A stretch of DNA of 35,603 nt. Source: Nitrospira sp. GTDB lineage: Bacteria > Nitrospirota > Nitrospiria > Nitrospirales > Nitrospiraceae. The notes under the pieces were generated by a model that was not told the DNA's origin, ran no database searches, and was given only the letters and a program-made list of their open reading frames with translations. The stretch lies in the NCBI GenBank assembly GCA_024281365.1, contig JAMXAU010000011.1:1-35603 (forward strand). The letters run 5' to 3'. The first letter of the stretch is position 1, and each line of letters starts with the position of its first letter. The position numbers and the translations under genes are program-made. Positions 17,957 to 25,704 of the stretch are shown here, one piece after another.

Positions 17957-18976
17957 GTGAAGACGTGGTATGAGCGTGCGATCCAGACTTTGAACGAAGC
18001 CGCACTGGCCGTGCAGGAAAGGAACAATATTCCGATCCGAAGCCTTGAATCGCTTGCTTCAAATATCGTTGCGTCGCTCCATAAGACGGATGACCTCGTC
18101 GTCGAAGCGCTGTCCGGGCCACCCGGCTCGCCACTGCTGACCAACCTACTGAATGTTTCCATCCTAGGTACACGAGTTGGGATGGGATTGGGATACTATG
18201 GTGACGAGCTGCATCGACTCGCGCTTGCCGGACTCGTTCATGATATCGGGCTATTTGCTGTACCTGCAGAATTACTGAGCAAGAGTGGCAGACTCACTCC
18301 TGAAGAACGGACGCTGATCGAACAACATCCGGAACGCGGAGTCGAGATCATTCTCCAGTGTGACCCTACGTTGCATTGGTTGGCGCAAGTAACATGTCAG
18401 GCACATGAACGATGGAACGGACGGGGCTATCCCCATCGCCTCAAGGGAAGACAGATCCATGAGATGGCCCAGATCTGCGGATTGGTTGATGTGTTTGATG
18501 CCTTGGTGAGTGAGCGTCCGTATCGACCCAGGTTGTTTCCGCATGAAGCTGTGAAGGAACTGCTTGTGGCTGAACGCGCCACCTTCCCACGGGAGATTCT
18601 TAAGGCACTGGTTGAGCAGTTGTCGGTGTATCCGCTTGGAACCACGGTCCGACTCACAACCGGAGCGGTGGGAGTCGTGGTGAAGATCAATAGTCGTTAT
18701 CCTCTTCGTCCGGTCGTGAAAGTAACTGCAGAAGAGCGTGGAGATGATGTGCAATCTCATGAGCTAGACTTGAGCCTCACTCCGTTGATCGCGGTTACTG
18801 AGACTTTAAAGCCGCCTGTTGTAGGTCAAGTTCATGTTGGAACGGTGTTGTCGAGGCCGCCTGCGTCTTCTGCAACAATCGGTGTTTCGGATCATTTCAC
18901 ATCGTTACTTGAGAGTCTTGACGCCATCACCTCCACTCTTCAAGCGGTTGTTGAAACTCAAAAGCGTCAGTCTTAA
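17957..18976 (+). CDS. Divergent HD-GYP domain protein
   Basis: HD-GYP proteins are usually cyclic-di-GMP phosphodiesterases. Here the HD pair is at about residues 95-96 (GLVHDIGLF), HPERG at about 124, the GYP stretch in AHERWNGRGYP (149-159), and the last metal aspartate in GLVDVFDALVSERPYRP. Three usual positions differ. The first histidine before the HD pair appears as Asn or Leu, HDIGK is HDIGL, and HHE is AHE. A long C-terminal region with short beta-like runs (TVRLTTGAVGVVVKINSR) follows. GTG 17957 has AGGGGT six bases upstream; a GTG at 17951 is too close to it. As the last gene of the operon it is a likely c-di-GMP output module, active or binding-only. Confidence 0.86.
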   Translation: MKTWYERAIQTLNEAALAVQERNNIPIRSLESLASNIVASLHKTDDLVVEALSGPPGSPLLTNLLNVSILGTRVGMGLGYYGDELHRLALAGLVHDIGLFAVPAELLSKSGRLTPEERTLIEQHPERGVEIILQCDPTLHWLAQVTCQAHERWNGRGYPHRLKGRQIHEMAQICGLVDVFDALVSERPYRPRLFPHEAVKELLVAERATFPREILKALVEQLSVYPLGTTVRLTTGAVGVVVKINSRYPLRPVVKVTAEERGDDVQSHELDLSLTPLIAVTETLKPPVVGQVHVGTVLSRPPASSATIGVSDHFTSLLESLDAITSTLQAVVETQKRQS

Positions 18977-19323
18977 TCAAGCAGGAATCTGCTCCTCCCT
19001 CAGCGTCGCTGATCCCGCTCTCTGTCCAAGGTCGGTTGTCCTACGATGTTCCCTTCCTTCGCAGAATGTGAAATGCGTCATGGCTTAGTTGGATTCTCGA
19101 AAAGCCGTCTTAGGTGGAATTGTGTGGTCCACCTTTGATCCAGGAAGGTCAGCCGGAATCTTCGGAATGTCAATGACATAGAGCGGTTTCGTCGTGATCT
19201 CTGAGAAGCAAGAGAGAGGCTGCGGTGGAATGAAGGGAGAGATCTCCACTTTTCTGGGAAGCTCGACATCGTTATAATACCGCTCCAATGAGTCGTTCTC
19301 TCGTGAACTAGAAAGGGAATCGC
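18977..19323. other. Intergenic region after the chemosensory operon
   Basis: This 347-base stretch follows the HD-GYP stop. A short inverted repeat AGCAG-GAAT-CTGCT lies at about 18981-18994 without a T-run, so termination there is not convincing. Toward its end lies a promoter-like TATAAT, listed separately. A minus-strand frame (81 codons, TTG start at 19330) covers most of the stretch but has no ribosome-binding site and no recognisable family, so I do not call it. Confidence 0.5.
19250..19278 (+). promoter_or_regulatory. Candidate sigma-70 promoter for the membrane protein gene
   Basis: A perfect TATAAT lies at 19273-19278. The expected -35 position 17 bases upstream reads TTTTCT or similar, which is weak. 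The implied start of transcription would be about 40 bases before the GTG at 19324. The call rests mainly on the -10 match. Confidence 0.4.
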
Positions 19324-19854
19324 GTGCCAAAACTTATTACTGTTCATCATCCGCAGCAAACAATGCAGCAGGCGCTCGAGTACGTGAAGACGTATATTCT
19401 CTTTCCATCGGGCTTTCTCGGTCTGGTCTGTTTGGTTGGTAGTGTTGGAGGACTTGGCTACCAGTTGCTCGGAACTGATAGTTACACCTGGGATACCTTT
19501 TTTCAGAGCTCAGGACTATTTTTGTCAGGGATAGGTCTGGGAGCGGCACAAACCCTGTATCAGCGGTACCTTCTACGAGAATTCCCGGAAGTTCTGGCGG
19601 CGCGTATGCGGGACGGTTTGAACAGACAAAAGGGGAAGCTCAAGAAACAATCCGCTGCCCCGGACATTGAACATGCAGGACGCCAACTGATTCCACTTGC
19701 CTACGGTATCGGTATCCTGTTGCTTGTGGGAAGTGCCATCGCCGCCTTCTCCTACGGACGTGTGCACATGATTCCAGCTATCCTCATGCCATGGGCAGGG
19801 TTCTATTGGGCCAAGATGTTCCTCTGGCGGAGAGTGATCACCGTTGCAAAGTGA
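19324..19854 (+). CDS. Hypothetical membrane protein, about four transmembrane helices
   Basis: I do not recognise this 176-residue protein. Hydrophobic segments are seen around FLGLVCLVGSVGGLGYQLLG (about 37-56), FFQSSGLFLSGIGLGAA (about 65-85), LIPLAYGIGILLLVGSAIAA (about 123-142) and MIPAILMPWAGFYWAKMF (about 151-168). A basic cytosolic-type loop (RDGLNRQKGKLKKQ) lies between the second and third. The GTG at 19324 is preceded by GAAAGGG. The gene ends 14 bases from the convergent lpxD. There is no catalytic motif, and context does not suggest a function beyond the envelope. Confidence 0.75.
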   Translation: MPKLITVHHPQQTMQQALEYVKTYILFPSGFLGLVCLVGSVGGLGYQLLGTDSYTWDTFFQSSGLFLSGIGLGAAQTLYQRYLLREFPEVLAARMRDGLNRQKGKLKKQSAAPDIEHAGRQLIPLAYGIGILLLVGSAIAAFSYGRVHMIPAILMPWAGFYWAKMFLWRRVITVAK

Positions 19855-19868
19855 TGAAGGACGGATCG

Positions 19869-20960
19869 TCAGGAACGACGCTTCTTTGCCGCAGAGTTTC
19901 GTCGTGATGACGTCGAGGCTTGGCGTTCCAGAGCGGTAACGCGCTCTTCCAACTTACGGACTGTCTCCCGTGTTTCAGGAAGCTGAAAGATCCCACCCTG
20001 AATCCGTAGGGCCTTTTCTCGTGGCATCGCGGGTATGCCACCGACGATTTGATTTGCTTCGATACTGCGATTGACGCCAGATTTTGCCGCAATCATCACC
20101 TGATCACCAATTGTGAGATGATCAGCGAGGCCAGCTTGACCGCCGATCATGACATATCGGCCGATAGTCGTGCTTCCAGCGATGCCCACCTGTGCGACAA
20201 GGATGCAATGCTCTCCGACAGTGACATTGTGGGCAATTTGGACCAGGTTATCGACTTTGGTCCCTTGTTTGACCAGGGTATGGCCGAAGGTAGCACGGTC
20301 GATCGTCACATTCGCACCGAGTTCCACATCGTCCTCAATGACCACATTGCCGAGTTGGGGGATCTTATGGTGTCGGCCTTGATGTTGAACATAACCGAAC
20401 CCATCAGCTCCAATGACCGTACCGCTATGGACGATCACTCGAGCACCAAGGCAACAGCCTTCGCGGACCACGACATTGGGATAGAGAACGCAATCATCTC
20501 CGATCGTTGAATCTGACCCGACGAAGACCCCCGGGTAAAGAGTCACGCGATTCCCAATCGTCACGCGGTCGCCGAGCGTCACGAACGGCCAAATGGACGG
20601 GTCAGATCCAATTCGTACATCAACCCCTTGCATGACCGGATCGGCGATTCCTCTAGGAGGCGGTGTCTGCACGAAAAATCTCTGTGCCACACGGGCGAAT
20701 GCCAGCAGGGGATTGTCGACCACAATCTGTGGAATGGCCAAATCCGGCTGATGCCGATGGATCAGTAAGGCAGCAACCTGGGCATGTGCGGCGGCTTTGG
20801 CCATTTTGTCGTTGGTCACGAAGGATAAGGCACAGGAGTTGGCTTGGCCGAGGCTGGTCAGCGCAGAGACCTGGGTCTGGAGGTCACCGTGAACGGTCCC
20901 GCCGACGACTTCATGGATTTGGGCGAGCGTGAGTGGTGTGGGGAGTTGAGGCCTGCTCAT
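19869..20960 (-). CDS. lpxD: UDP-3-O-acylglucosamine N-acyltransferase LpxD
   Basis: LpxD adds the second 3-hydroxyacyl chain, from acyl-ACP, to UDP-3-O-acyl-glucosamine in lipid A synthesis. The N-terminal uridine-binding domain (about 1-105) includes LSFVTNDKMAKAA. A left-handed beta helix of hexapeptide repeats follows (VRIGSDPSIWPFVTLGDRV onward), with GADGFGYV and the catalytic histidine region QIAHNVTVGEHC. A C-terminal helix (TVRKLEERVTALERQ) ends the fold. After it comes a short basic tail, SSRRNSAAKKRRS, not typical of LpxD. The 363-residue length is slightly above usual. Its ATG overlaps the stop of the acyl carrier protein gene (ATGA), so donor carrier and acyltransferase are translated together. 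Confidence 0.96.
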   Translation of the reverse strand: MSRPQLPTPLTLAQIHEVVGGTVHGDLQTQVSALTSLGQANSCALSFVTNDKMAKAAAHAQVAALLIHRHQPDLAIPQIVVDNPLLAFARVAQRFFVQTPPPRGIADPVMQGVDVRIGSDPSIWPFVTLGDRVTIGNRVTLYPGVFVGSDSTIGDDCVLYPNVVVREGCCLGARVIVHSGTVIGADGFGYVQHQGRHHKIPQLGNVVIEDDVELGANVTIDRATFGHTLVKQGTKVDNLVQIAHNVTVGEHCILVAQVGIAGSTTIGRYVMIGGQAGLADHLTIGDQVMIAAKSGVNRSIEANQIVGGIPAMPREKALRIQGGIFQLPETRETVRKLEERVTALERQASTSSRRNSAAKKRRS

Positions 20961-21415
20961 CGTGTTGCACCCTTCTTCTTGACCTTCGAGGTCGCTGACG
21001 ACGTGGCCCTGGGCTTTTTCGAGGAGGCAGGTTTGGGTTTGGGCGGCGAGGGTTTCTTTGAAGCGGACCTTGACGAGGGGGCCTTCTTCGAGGCGGATTT
21101 CCTCGAAGTTGTCTTGGAGGATGCTCCTGGCTTCAGTGATTCGGATTTAGCATTCGACGGGGATGCCGCGAGCTGTCGTTGGACGTAGGCGGCCACGGAT
21201 CCGACCGTACTGAGCCCGGGAAGATCTTGATCGGGAATTTGAAGTTTGAAGCGTTCTTCGATTTCGAACAGCAATTCGATGACGGCGACTGAGTCAAGTC
21301 CTAAGTCATCTCGGAGATGGTGGCTCTCCGTAATGGACGCAGGGTCTCGCTTCAAGTAGGTGGCCAAGGCATGCACGATTTTTTCAGTGATCGCAGGGTC
21401 GATCCGCTCAGTCAT
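20957..21415 (-). CDS. Acyl carrier protein with a Lys/Ser/Ala/Pro-rich C-terminal tail
   Basis: Residues 1-83 are an acyl carrier protein: four-helix pattern, phosphopantetheine serine Ser42 in LGLDSVAVIELLFEIEE, and the usual acidic second helix. About 68 residues follow, composed almost only of Lys, Ser, Ala, Pro, Thr and Arg (for example SRKSASKKAPSSRSASKKP). This is a disordered, strongly basic tail reminiscent of histone H1-like proteins and rare on an ACP. ATG 21415 is preceded by AAGGAG at eight bases; a longer start at 21487 lacks that support. The gene lies between fabF and lpxD in one operon. It may be dedicated to the hydroxyacyl chains of lipid A. Confidence 0.88.
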   Translation of the reverse strand: MTERIDPAITEKIVHALATYLKRDPASITESHHLRDDLGLDSVAVIELLFEIEERFKLQIPDQDLPGLSTVGSVAAYVQRQLAASPSNAKSESLKPGASSKTTSRKSASKKAPSSRSASKKPSPPKPKPASSKKPRATSSATSKVKKKGATR

Positions 21416-21496
21416 TATAAGTACTCCTTCAGTGGAATGAGGCTCTTCGCTGTAGCGTCCGCGAGGAGGCGCCTCACTATCAATCATTCAGTATAC

Positions 21497-22753
21497 TTAC
21501 GCCACAAATTTCTTGAAGACCACGGTGGCATTGTTGCTGCCGAATCCAAATGCATTTAAGAGGGCATACCGAATCTTTCGTTCTTGCACCGTCCGACGAA
21601 TGCCGTCCAACCGACAGTCCGGGTCAGGTTCCTCATAGTTGGCGGTCGGGTGAATCTGCCCGGTATGGATCGCCATCGTAGTGGCAACGGCCCCGATCGC
21701 ACCGGCTGCGCCGAGCGTATGGCCGACGAGGGACTTTGTGGCATTGATGGCAATCTTGTCCGCACGATTCTTGAACAGGTTCCGGATCGCCTTCGTTTCG
21801 ACGGCATCTCCGATCGTGGTCGACGTCGCATGGGCATTGATGTAGTCGACCTGATCGGACCCGATCCCGGCGGATTCCAGCCCGATCTTCATGGTCATAC
21901 TGATCTCCTGTCCATCCTCCTGAGGAATAACCATGTGGTAGGCTTCGCTCGTCGCTGCATATCCGGCGAGCTCGGCATACACTCTAGCCTTCCGTTTCTT
22001 GGCATGTGACAAAGATTCCACGATTAATGCGGCTGCCCCCTCACCCATGACGAAGCCGTCTCGACGTCGGTCGAATGGGCGTGACGCGCGTTCAGGGGCA
22101 TCGTTAAACTCACTGGATAGGGCGCGCAGAGAGCAAAATCCTGCAAAGACCAGCGGAGTAATGCTGGCATCGGCGCCAACGACAATGACGACGTCGGCTT
22201 GACCGGTGCGAATGCAGTGGAGCGCCTGGCCGAGGGCATGAGCACTGGACGAACAAGCCGTTGAGATCGTGAGGTTGGGGCCTTTGGCTCCATGCGCCAT
22301 GGCGACAATCCCCGAGGCGGAATTGAGGGTAATGGTTGGAATAAAATTGGGGTGGACCCGATGGGGGCGTTGGGTTTTAAAGAGCTGTGTAATCTCCCGT
22401 TCACCCATGACCATTCCGCCCATCCCAGCTCCGACAATGACTCCGACGCGGTGGGGGCGTTCTTTTGCCATATTGAGGTCAGCGTCAGCCAACGCTTCCT
22501 TCGCAGCGACTAAGGCAAACTGTGCATAGCGATCGACGCGACTGGCTTGGGTGGCGGTCAGGTATTGTTCTGGCGAGAAATTATGGACTTGTCCGGCTAC
22601 TCGAGAACGGTAGTCTGACATGGGGACCCATCCCAAGGAGGGAATGGCGGTTACTCCCGAACGACCGGTCATGGCCGATTTCCAGAATTCGCTCACACCG
22701 ATCCCGATCGGAGATATCACCCCAAGACCTGTGATCACAACACGTGAGGCCAT
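21497..22753 (-). CDS. fabF: Beta-ketoacyl-ACP synthase II
   Basis: FabF condenses malonyl-ACP with acyl-ACP in fatty acid elongation. The catalytic triad is visible: Cys in STACSSSAHALG, His in NAHATSTTIGD and His in KSLVGHTLGAAGAIGA. The N-terminus VVITGLGVISPIGIG and the C-terminal NAFGFGSNNATVVF are classical, and 418 residues is standard length. A strong AAGGAGGG precedes ATG 22753. The gene is in line with the acp and lpxD genes downstream (81-base gap before acp). It may be a lipid-A-linked or general elongation synthase; a second fabF elsewhere in the genome cannot be excluded. Confidence 0.96.
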   Translation of the reverse strand: MASRVVITGLGVISPIGIGVSEFWKSAMTGRSGVTAIPSLGWVPMSDYRSRVAGQVHNFSPEQYLTATQASRVDRYAQFALVAAKEALADADLNMAKERPHRVGVIVGAGMGGMVMGEREITQLFKTQRPHRVHPNFIPTITLNSASGIVAMAHGAKGPNLTISTACSSSAHALGQALHCIRTGQADVVIVVGADASITPLVFAGFCSLRALSSEFNDAPERASRPFDRRRDGFVMGEGAAALIVESLSHAKKRKARVYAELAGYAATSEAYHMVIPQEDGQEISMTMKIGLESAGIGSDQVDYINAHATSTTIGDAVETKAIRNLFKNRADKIAINATKSLVGHTLGAAGAIGAVATTMAIHTGQIHPTANYEEPDPDCRLDGIRRTVQERKIRYALLNAFGFGSNNATVVFKKFVA

Positions 22754-22791
22754 GCTTCTCCCTCCTTATAGTGGCGCCACGGCGCCTTTCT

Positions 22792-22807
22792 TACCGGAAG
22801 ACCGGTA
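22792..22807. repeat. Perfect short inverted repeat between lptG and fabF
   Basis: TACCGG-AAGA-CCGGTA forms a perfect 6-base inverted repeat in the 78-base gap between lptG and fabF. A second GGCGCC-AC-GGCGCC repeat lies close by at about 22773-22786. Neither is followed by a T-run on the minus strand, so they are not clear terminators. They could be transcript-processing or regulatory hairpins inside the operon. Confidence 0.4.
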
Positions 22808-22831
22808 GACAGTCAACTAAGAAACGGGTGT

Positions 22832-23923
22832 CTAATGGCGAACTTTTAGCAATAAATACAGACCGAAGCTCAAGAAGAGGGCATTCGCCATCCAACCGGC
22901 TAGAACAGGTGCCAGTGCTCCTCCTCTTCCTAGCGCGATGGCAATGGAATGCGTGGTCCAATAGCAAAATCCCACAATGAAGGCTTGTCCGATTCCCACG
23001 GTCATACTACCTCCACGGACTCCGCTCCGCCGGAGACTCAATGCAATGCCGACGAGGACCATCACGATCGTGACCAAGGGCAACGCCATACGGTCGTAGT
23101 AATCCGTCAGCAGACGGGAAAAGGTAAATCCTTCCTGGCGAAAGCGTTCAAGGTAGTTGTGAATTTCTCTGAAAGTCATCGTTTCTGAGTTTCCTACGAG
23201 GGAACTCGAGAAATCGTCAGGAATCAGCGGAAGGTTGATGGTCTGTTCGGAAAACCGAGCGAGCTCCACGGTTTCATTGGAATGAAATTGGCGGTGAAAT
23301 CCATTTCGAAGGACCCAGCCGTTCGTGGCATAGCGGGCTTCCTCAGCTTCGGTAATCCGGTCGAGTTGGAACGGTGGGCGGAAATAAAAAATGCGTATCC
23401 CTCGCAGGGTCTTACCTTCTGCATCGATTTCGGCAACCTTCATGAGGCTATGAGCGCTGATCCGAGCCCATGGTTGAACGGCTTTGACGGTGACAGGCAC
23501 CGGTTTTTGCTCGATTTGGACGGCACGGACCTCCTCGGCTTTTTCGGAAGCGAGGGGGATGATGGTTGAGCTGAAGCTGAAGAGGATTAACGATATGCCG
23601 CTGGCAAAGAGAAGAAAGGGAGATGACATCCAGAGCAAACTCACCCCACAGCTTCGCATGGCCGTGATTTCGTTGCTGCGTGAGAGAAGGCCGAGAGTCA
23701 GCAGGGTGGCGACGAGAACGGCAAACGGTGCGACTTGGAAAGAAATCGAAGGGATCTTCAGAACGAAATACAACAGGATCGGCAGGATGCCGGATTCATA
23801 GCGAAGAAAGCGACGGACTTTTTCAAAAAAGTCGATGACCAAATAGATCGTCACCAAGCCGGAAAAGCACATGCCGAATATTTTCGAATACTCGCGGAGG
23901 ATATAGCGGAACAGAATCGTCAT
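22832..23923 (-). CDS. lptG: LPS export permease LptG
   Basis: LptF and LptG are the membrane partners of the LptB2FG transporter that extracts LPS from the inner membrane. This 363-residue protein has the family N-terminus (LFRYILREYSKIFGMCFSGL), paired helices, and the SNEITAMRSCGVSL coupling-helix segment that contacts LptB. A periplasmic beta-jellyroll region spans about residues 130-265, and C-terminal helices follow, including the LVGIALSLRRSGVRGG turn. It lies four bases downstream of its partner on the minus strand. LptG rather than LptF is chosen from the TILFRYILREY start and its second position; the two paralogues are similar enough that the names could be swapped. Confidence 0.9.
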   Translation of the reverse strand: MTILFRYILREYSKIFGMCFSGLVTIYLVIDFFEKVRRFLRYESGILPILLYFVLKIPSISFQVAPFAVLVATLLTLGLLSRSNEITAMRSCGVSLLWMSSPFLLFASGISLILFSFSSTIIPLASEKAEEVRAVQIEQKPVPVTVKAVQPWARISAHSLMKVAEIDAEGKTLRGIRIFYFRPPFQLDRITEAEEARYATNGWVLRNGFHRQFHSNETVELARFSEQTINLPLIPDDFSSSLVGNSETMTFREIHNYLERFRQEGFTFSRLLTDYYDRMALPLVTIVMVLVGIALSLRRSGVRGGSMTVGIGQAFIVGFCYWTTHSIAIALGRGGALAPVLAGWMANALFLSFGLYLLLKVRH

Positions 23924-23927
23924 TGTG

Positions 23928-25019
23928 CTAGTGCGTGCTCACCCGGTAAAACAAAGCAAGAGTGATGATCATAAAAATAACGTTGGGCAGCCACGCGCCC
24001 CAGAATGGATGAAGGATCAGGGCCGTTACCAGAAAGTCACATCCGACATTCAAGATGTAGAACGCGATGATGATCCCGACCCCAACGGCGAAGCCACCAA
24101 CGCGGCCAGACCGTTTCGAGACGATTCCGACCGGGACGCCAAGGAGGCAAAATACGAGCGAGGCCGTTGGGAAGGCCAAGTCTCTATAATATTCCATCAT
24201 CCGCCGAAGCGCGCCGGCATCTTTGCCGCCGGTTTCAGCGAGGCGTGCGGTGATTTGGTCGTATGACGGGCGTTCCTCCGTCGCGGAGTAACTACTGAGG
24301 TTCAAGTTGATCTTGATGTCATAGCTGGCAAACGCAATCTGTTGAGACTGGTCGATCTGAGGGGGACGGCTATGAATCATGCCGTTTTCCAACTGGAGCG
24401 CCACGTGGTCATGCTCGGCATCCATGAAAATCCGATAATGCTCCGCCACAATGACGCGTGGCTCGTTGGGGAGACGTTCATCCGAGATGAAGATGCCGGG
24501 AGCCGGACGATCCGGCTCAGCCTCTGGAACATAAATCATCATGTGTGGAATCGGCTCGTTGAAGGTACCGCGTTCCAGGGCGAGGGCGAGCTGGTCCTTC
24601 AAAAGATTGAGCGCCACCTTCTTCAGATTGAGTGAACTCCAAGGCTGGCCCCACTGCGATAAGACCAAGGTTAACGTGAAGACGCAGACGGAAAACAACA
24701 GCACCGGTTGCGAAAGGCGAACGAGGCTGAGCCCGGCCGCTCGCATGGCGACCAATTCTTTATCAAAGGACAACCGGCCAAAGGCGGTGACTGAGGCGAT
24801 CAGCCCGGCAATGGGAAGCGTGAGGACGAGCCCTGAGGGAAGCAGCATGGCAATGACTTTGAGGACGGCCCAGATCCCAACTCCTTTGGAGACGAGGAGC
24901 TCGACGAGGCGCAGGAGTTCTCTGGTCAGCATGACAAAACAGAGAGCCCCGAGGCTGAGCCCGAACGGAGTCAGAAGCTCGGTGAAGATGTAGCGATCGA
25001 GTAGTGTGCGTAAGATCAC
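23928..25019 (-). CDS. lptF: LPS export permease LptF
   Basis: This is the second YjgP/YjgQ-family permease. It starts with LLDRYIFTELLTPFGLSLGA, has SFDKELVAMRAAGLSL as its coupling helix and a periplasmic domain from about 125 to 255. The C-terminal helices contain FCLLGVPVGIVSKRSGRVGG. At 363 residues it matches its partner exactly. The GTG at 25019 has no obvious ribosome-binding site. A good sigma-70 promoter lies just upstream (25049-25077). It is the first gene of the minus-strand envelope operon running to lpxD. Confidence 0.92.
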   Translation of the reverse strand: MILRTLLDRYIFTELLTPFGLSLGALCFVMLTRELLRLVELLVSKGVGIWAVLKVIAMLLPSGLVLTLPIAGLIASVTAFGRLSFDKELVAMRAAGLSLVRLSQPVLLFSVCVFTLTLVLSQWGQPWSSLNLKKVALNLLKDQLALALERGTFNEPIPHMMIYVPEAEPDRPAPGIFISDERLPNEPRVIVAEHYRIFMDAEHDHVALQLENGMIHSRPPQIDQSQQIAFASYDIKINLNLSSYSATEERPSYDQITARLAETGGKDAGALRRMMEYYRDLAFPTASLVFCLLGVPVGIVSKRSGRVGGFAVGVGIIIAFYILNVGCDFLVTALILHPFWGAWLPNVIFMIITLALFYRVSTH

Positions 25020-25048
25020 AGAGTTTCAGGTGTGGAGAAGTTGTCGAC

Positions 25049-25077
25049 ACTATAGGAGAGTCCATCTCCCTTGTAAA
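25049..25077 (-). promoter_or_regulatory. Sigma-70 promoter of the lptF operon
   Basis: On the minus strand TTTACA (25077-25072) and TATAGT (25054-25049) are separated by exactly 17 bases. Each matches five of six consensus bases. Transcription would start about 20-25 bases before the lptF GTG and could drive lptF-lptG-fabF-acp-lpxD. Confidence 0.65.
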
Positions 25078-25109
25078 CACAGGAGAAAATCTTGTCACTA
25101 AAGATTCCC

Positions 25110-25138
25110 TTGACAGAGGGTACGCCCTATGTTACATG
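25110..25138 (+). promoter_or_regulatory. Sigma-70 promoter of the cold-shock gene (extended -10)
   Basis: A perfect TTGACA at 25110-25115 is followed after 17 bases by TACATG (25133-25138), preceded by a TG at the extended -10 position. The predicted start near 25145 leaves about 170 bases of untranslated leader before the cold-shock gene. It is divergent from the lptF promoter, with the -35 boxes about 33 bases apart. Confidence 0.6.
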
Positions 25139-25144
25139 CAGCGC

Positions 25145-25317
25145 GAAATTTATTCTAATATGATGATGGGTTCTGTGAGCGATTCATCACTCCTTCAGGT
25201 GCCCGTCCCTCTCTGCCAGCCGAGTGCGTGTCCGTTCTATTCTCGAGTTCTCATCAAACAAAACGTGGGTGGAGGCGCTACGTAACTATTCGTCGTTGTT
25301 GACAAAAGGAGGAGTCC
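25145..25317 (+). promoter_or_regulatory. Long 5' leader of the cold-shock gene
   Basis: The predicted leader is about 170 bases and ends with the strong ribosome-binding site AAAGGAGG just before the GTG. Long leaders are typical of cspA-family genes, where temperature-dependent folding controls translation. I could not fold the sequence here, so the thermosensor role is inference. Confidence 0.4.
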
Positions 25318-25536
25318 GTGAAGACAAAAGGTACTGTCAAGTGGTTCAATGATCGAAAAGGATTTGGGTTTATTCGGTTGGATAGCGGGGACGATGTCTT
25401 CGTTCACTACTCTGCGCTACAAGGAGATGGATTCAAGACGCTCAAAGAGGGTGAAAATGTTGAGTTTGATATCGTACAAGGAGCCAAGGGCCCACAAGCG
25501 GCCAACGTGCTGAAGGCGGTCATTGCCGCCTCGTAA
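25318..25536 (+). CDS. Cold-shock domain protein (CspA family)
   Basis: This 72-residue single cold-shock domain has both RNA-binding motifs, KGFGFI (RNP1) and VFVHYSAL (RNP2), plus the [10 protein letters not shown] start and an [15 protein letters not shown] end. It binds single-stranded RNA or DNA and acts as an RNA chaperone in the cytoplasm. The start is GTG with a near-ideal AAAGGAGG six to seven bases upstream. It has its own promoter and leader, and a strong hairpin follows the stop, so it is probably a monocistronic unit. Confidence 0.96.
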   Translation: MKTKGTVKWFNDRKGFGFIRLDSGDDVFVHYSALQGDGFKTLKEGENVEFDIVQGAKGPQAANVLKAVIAAS

Positions 25537-25563
25537 TCATTCATTCATATCTCTTGTTCGGTT

Positions 25564-25608
25564 GAAGAACTGCTTCTCCTGGTCATAGACAGGGGGAGCG
25601 GTTTCTTC
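25564..25608 (+). terminator. Strong hairpin downstream of the cold-shock gene
   Basis: The arms 25564-25580 and 25591-25608 can pair over 17 base pairs (counting G-U pairs) with one bulged base, closing a ten-base loop. It begins 27 bases after the csp stop. No T-run follows, so it may be a non-canonical terminator or an mRNA-stabilising 3' hairpin. Confidence 0.45.
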
Positions 25609-25704
25609 CGCCGTGGCGTGATTCCTGCCCGATTCCCTCAATTTCTAGACAAAACCCATTGAGACTGTTAGCGTTTGCCTGTTCCGTTCATGGAGGGCAT
25701 ACTT

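Noticed and set aside
18981-18994. AGCAG-GAAT-CTGCT hairpin after the HD-GYP gene as a terminator
   Set aside because: Only five base pairs and followed by a C-rich rather than T-rich run.
19085-19330. Minus-strand frame of 81 codons in the gap after the HD-GYP gene
   Set aside because: TTG start without a ribosome-binding site, overlaps the start of the divergent membrane-protein gene, covers its likely promoter, and shows no recognisable family.
20049-20510. Plus-strand frame of 153 codons inside lpxD
   Set aside because: Antisense shadow created by the hexapeptide repeats of lpxD; the minus-strand gene is unambiguous.
22773-22807. Inverted repeats between lptG and fabF as a rho-independent terminator
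   Set aside because: No T-run after the stems in the direction of transcription, and the surrounding genes appear to form one operon.
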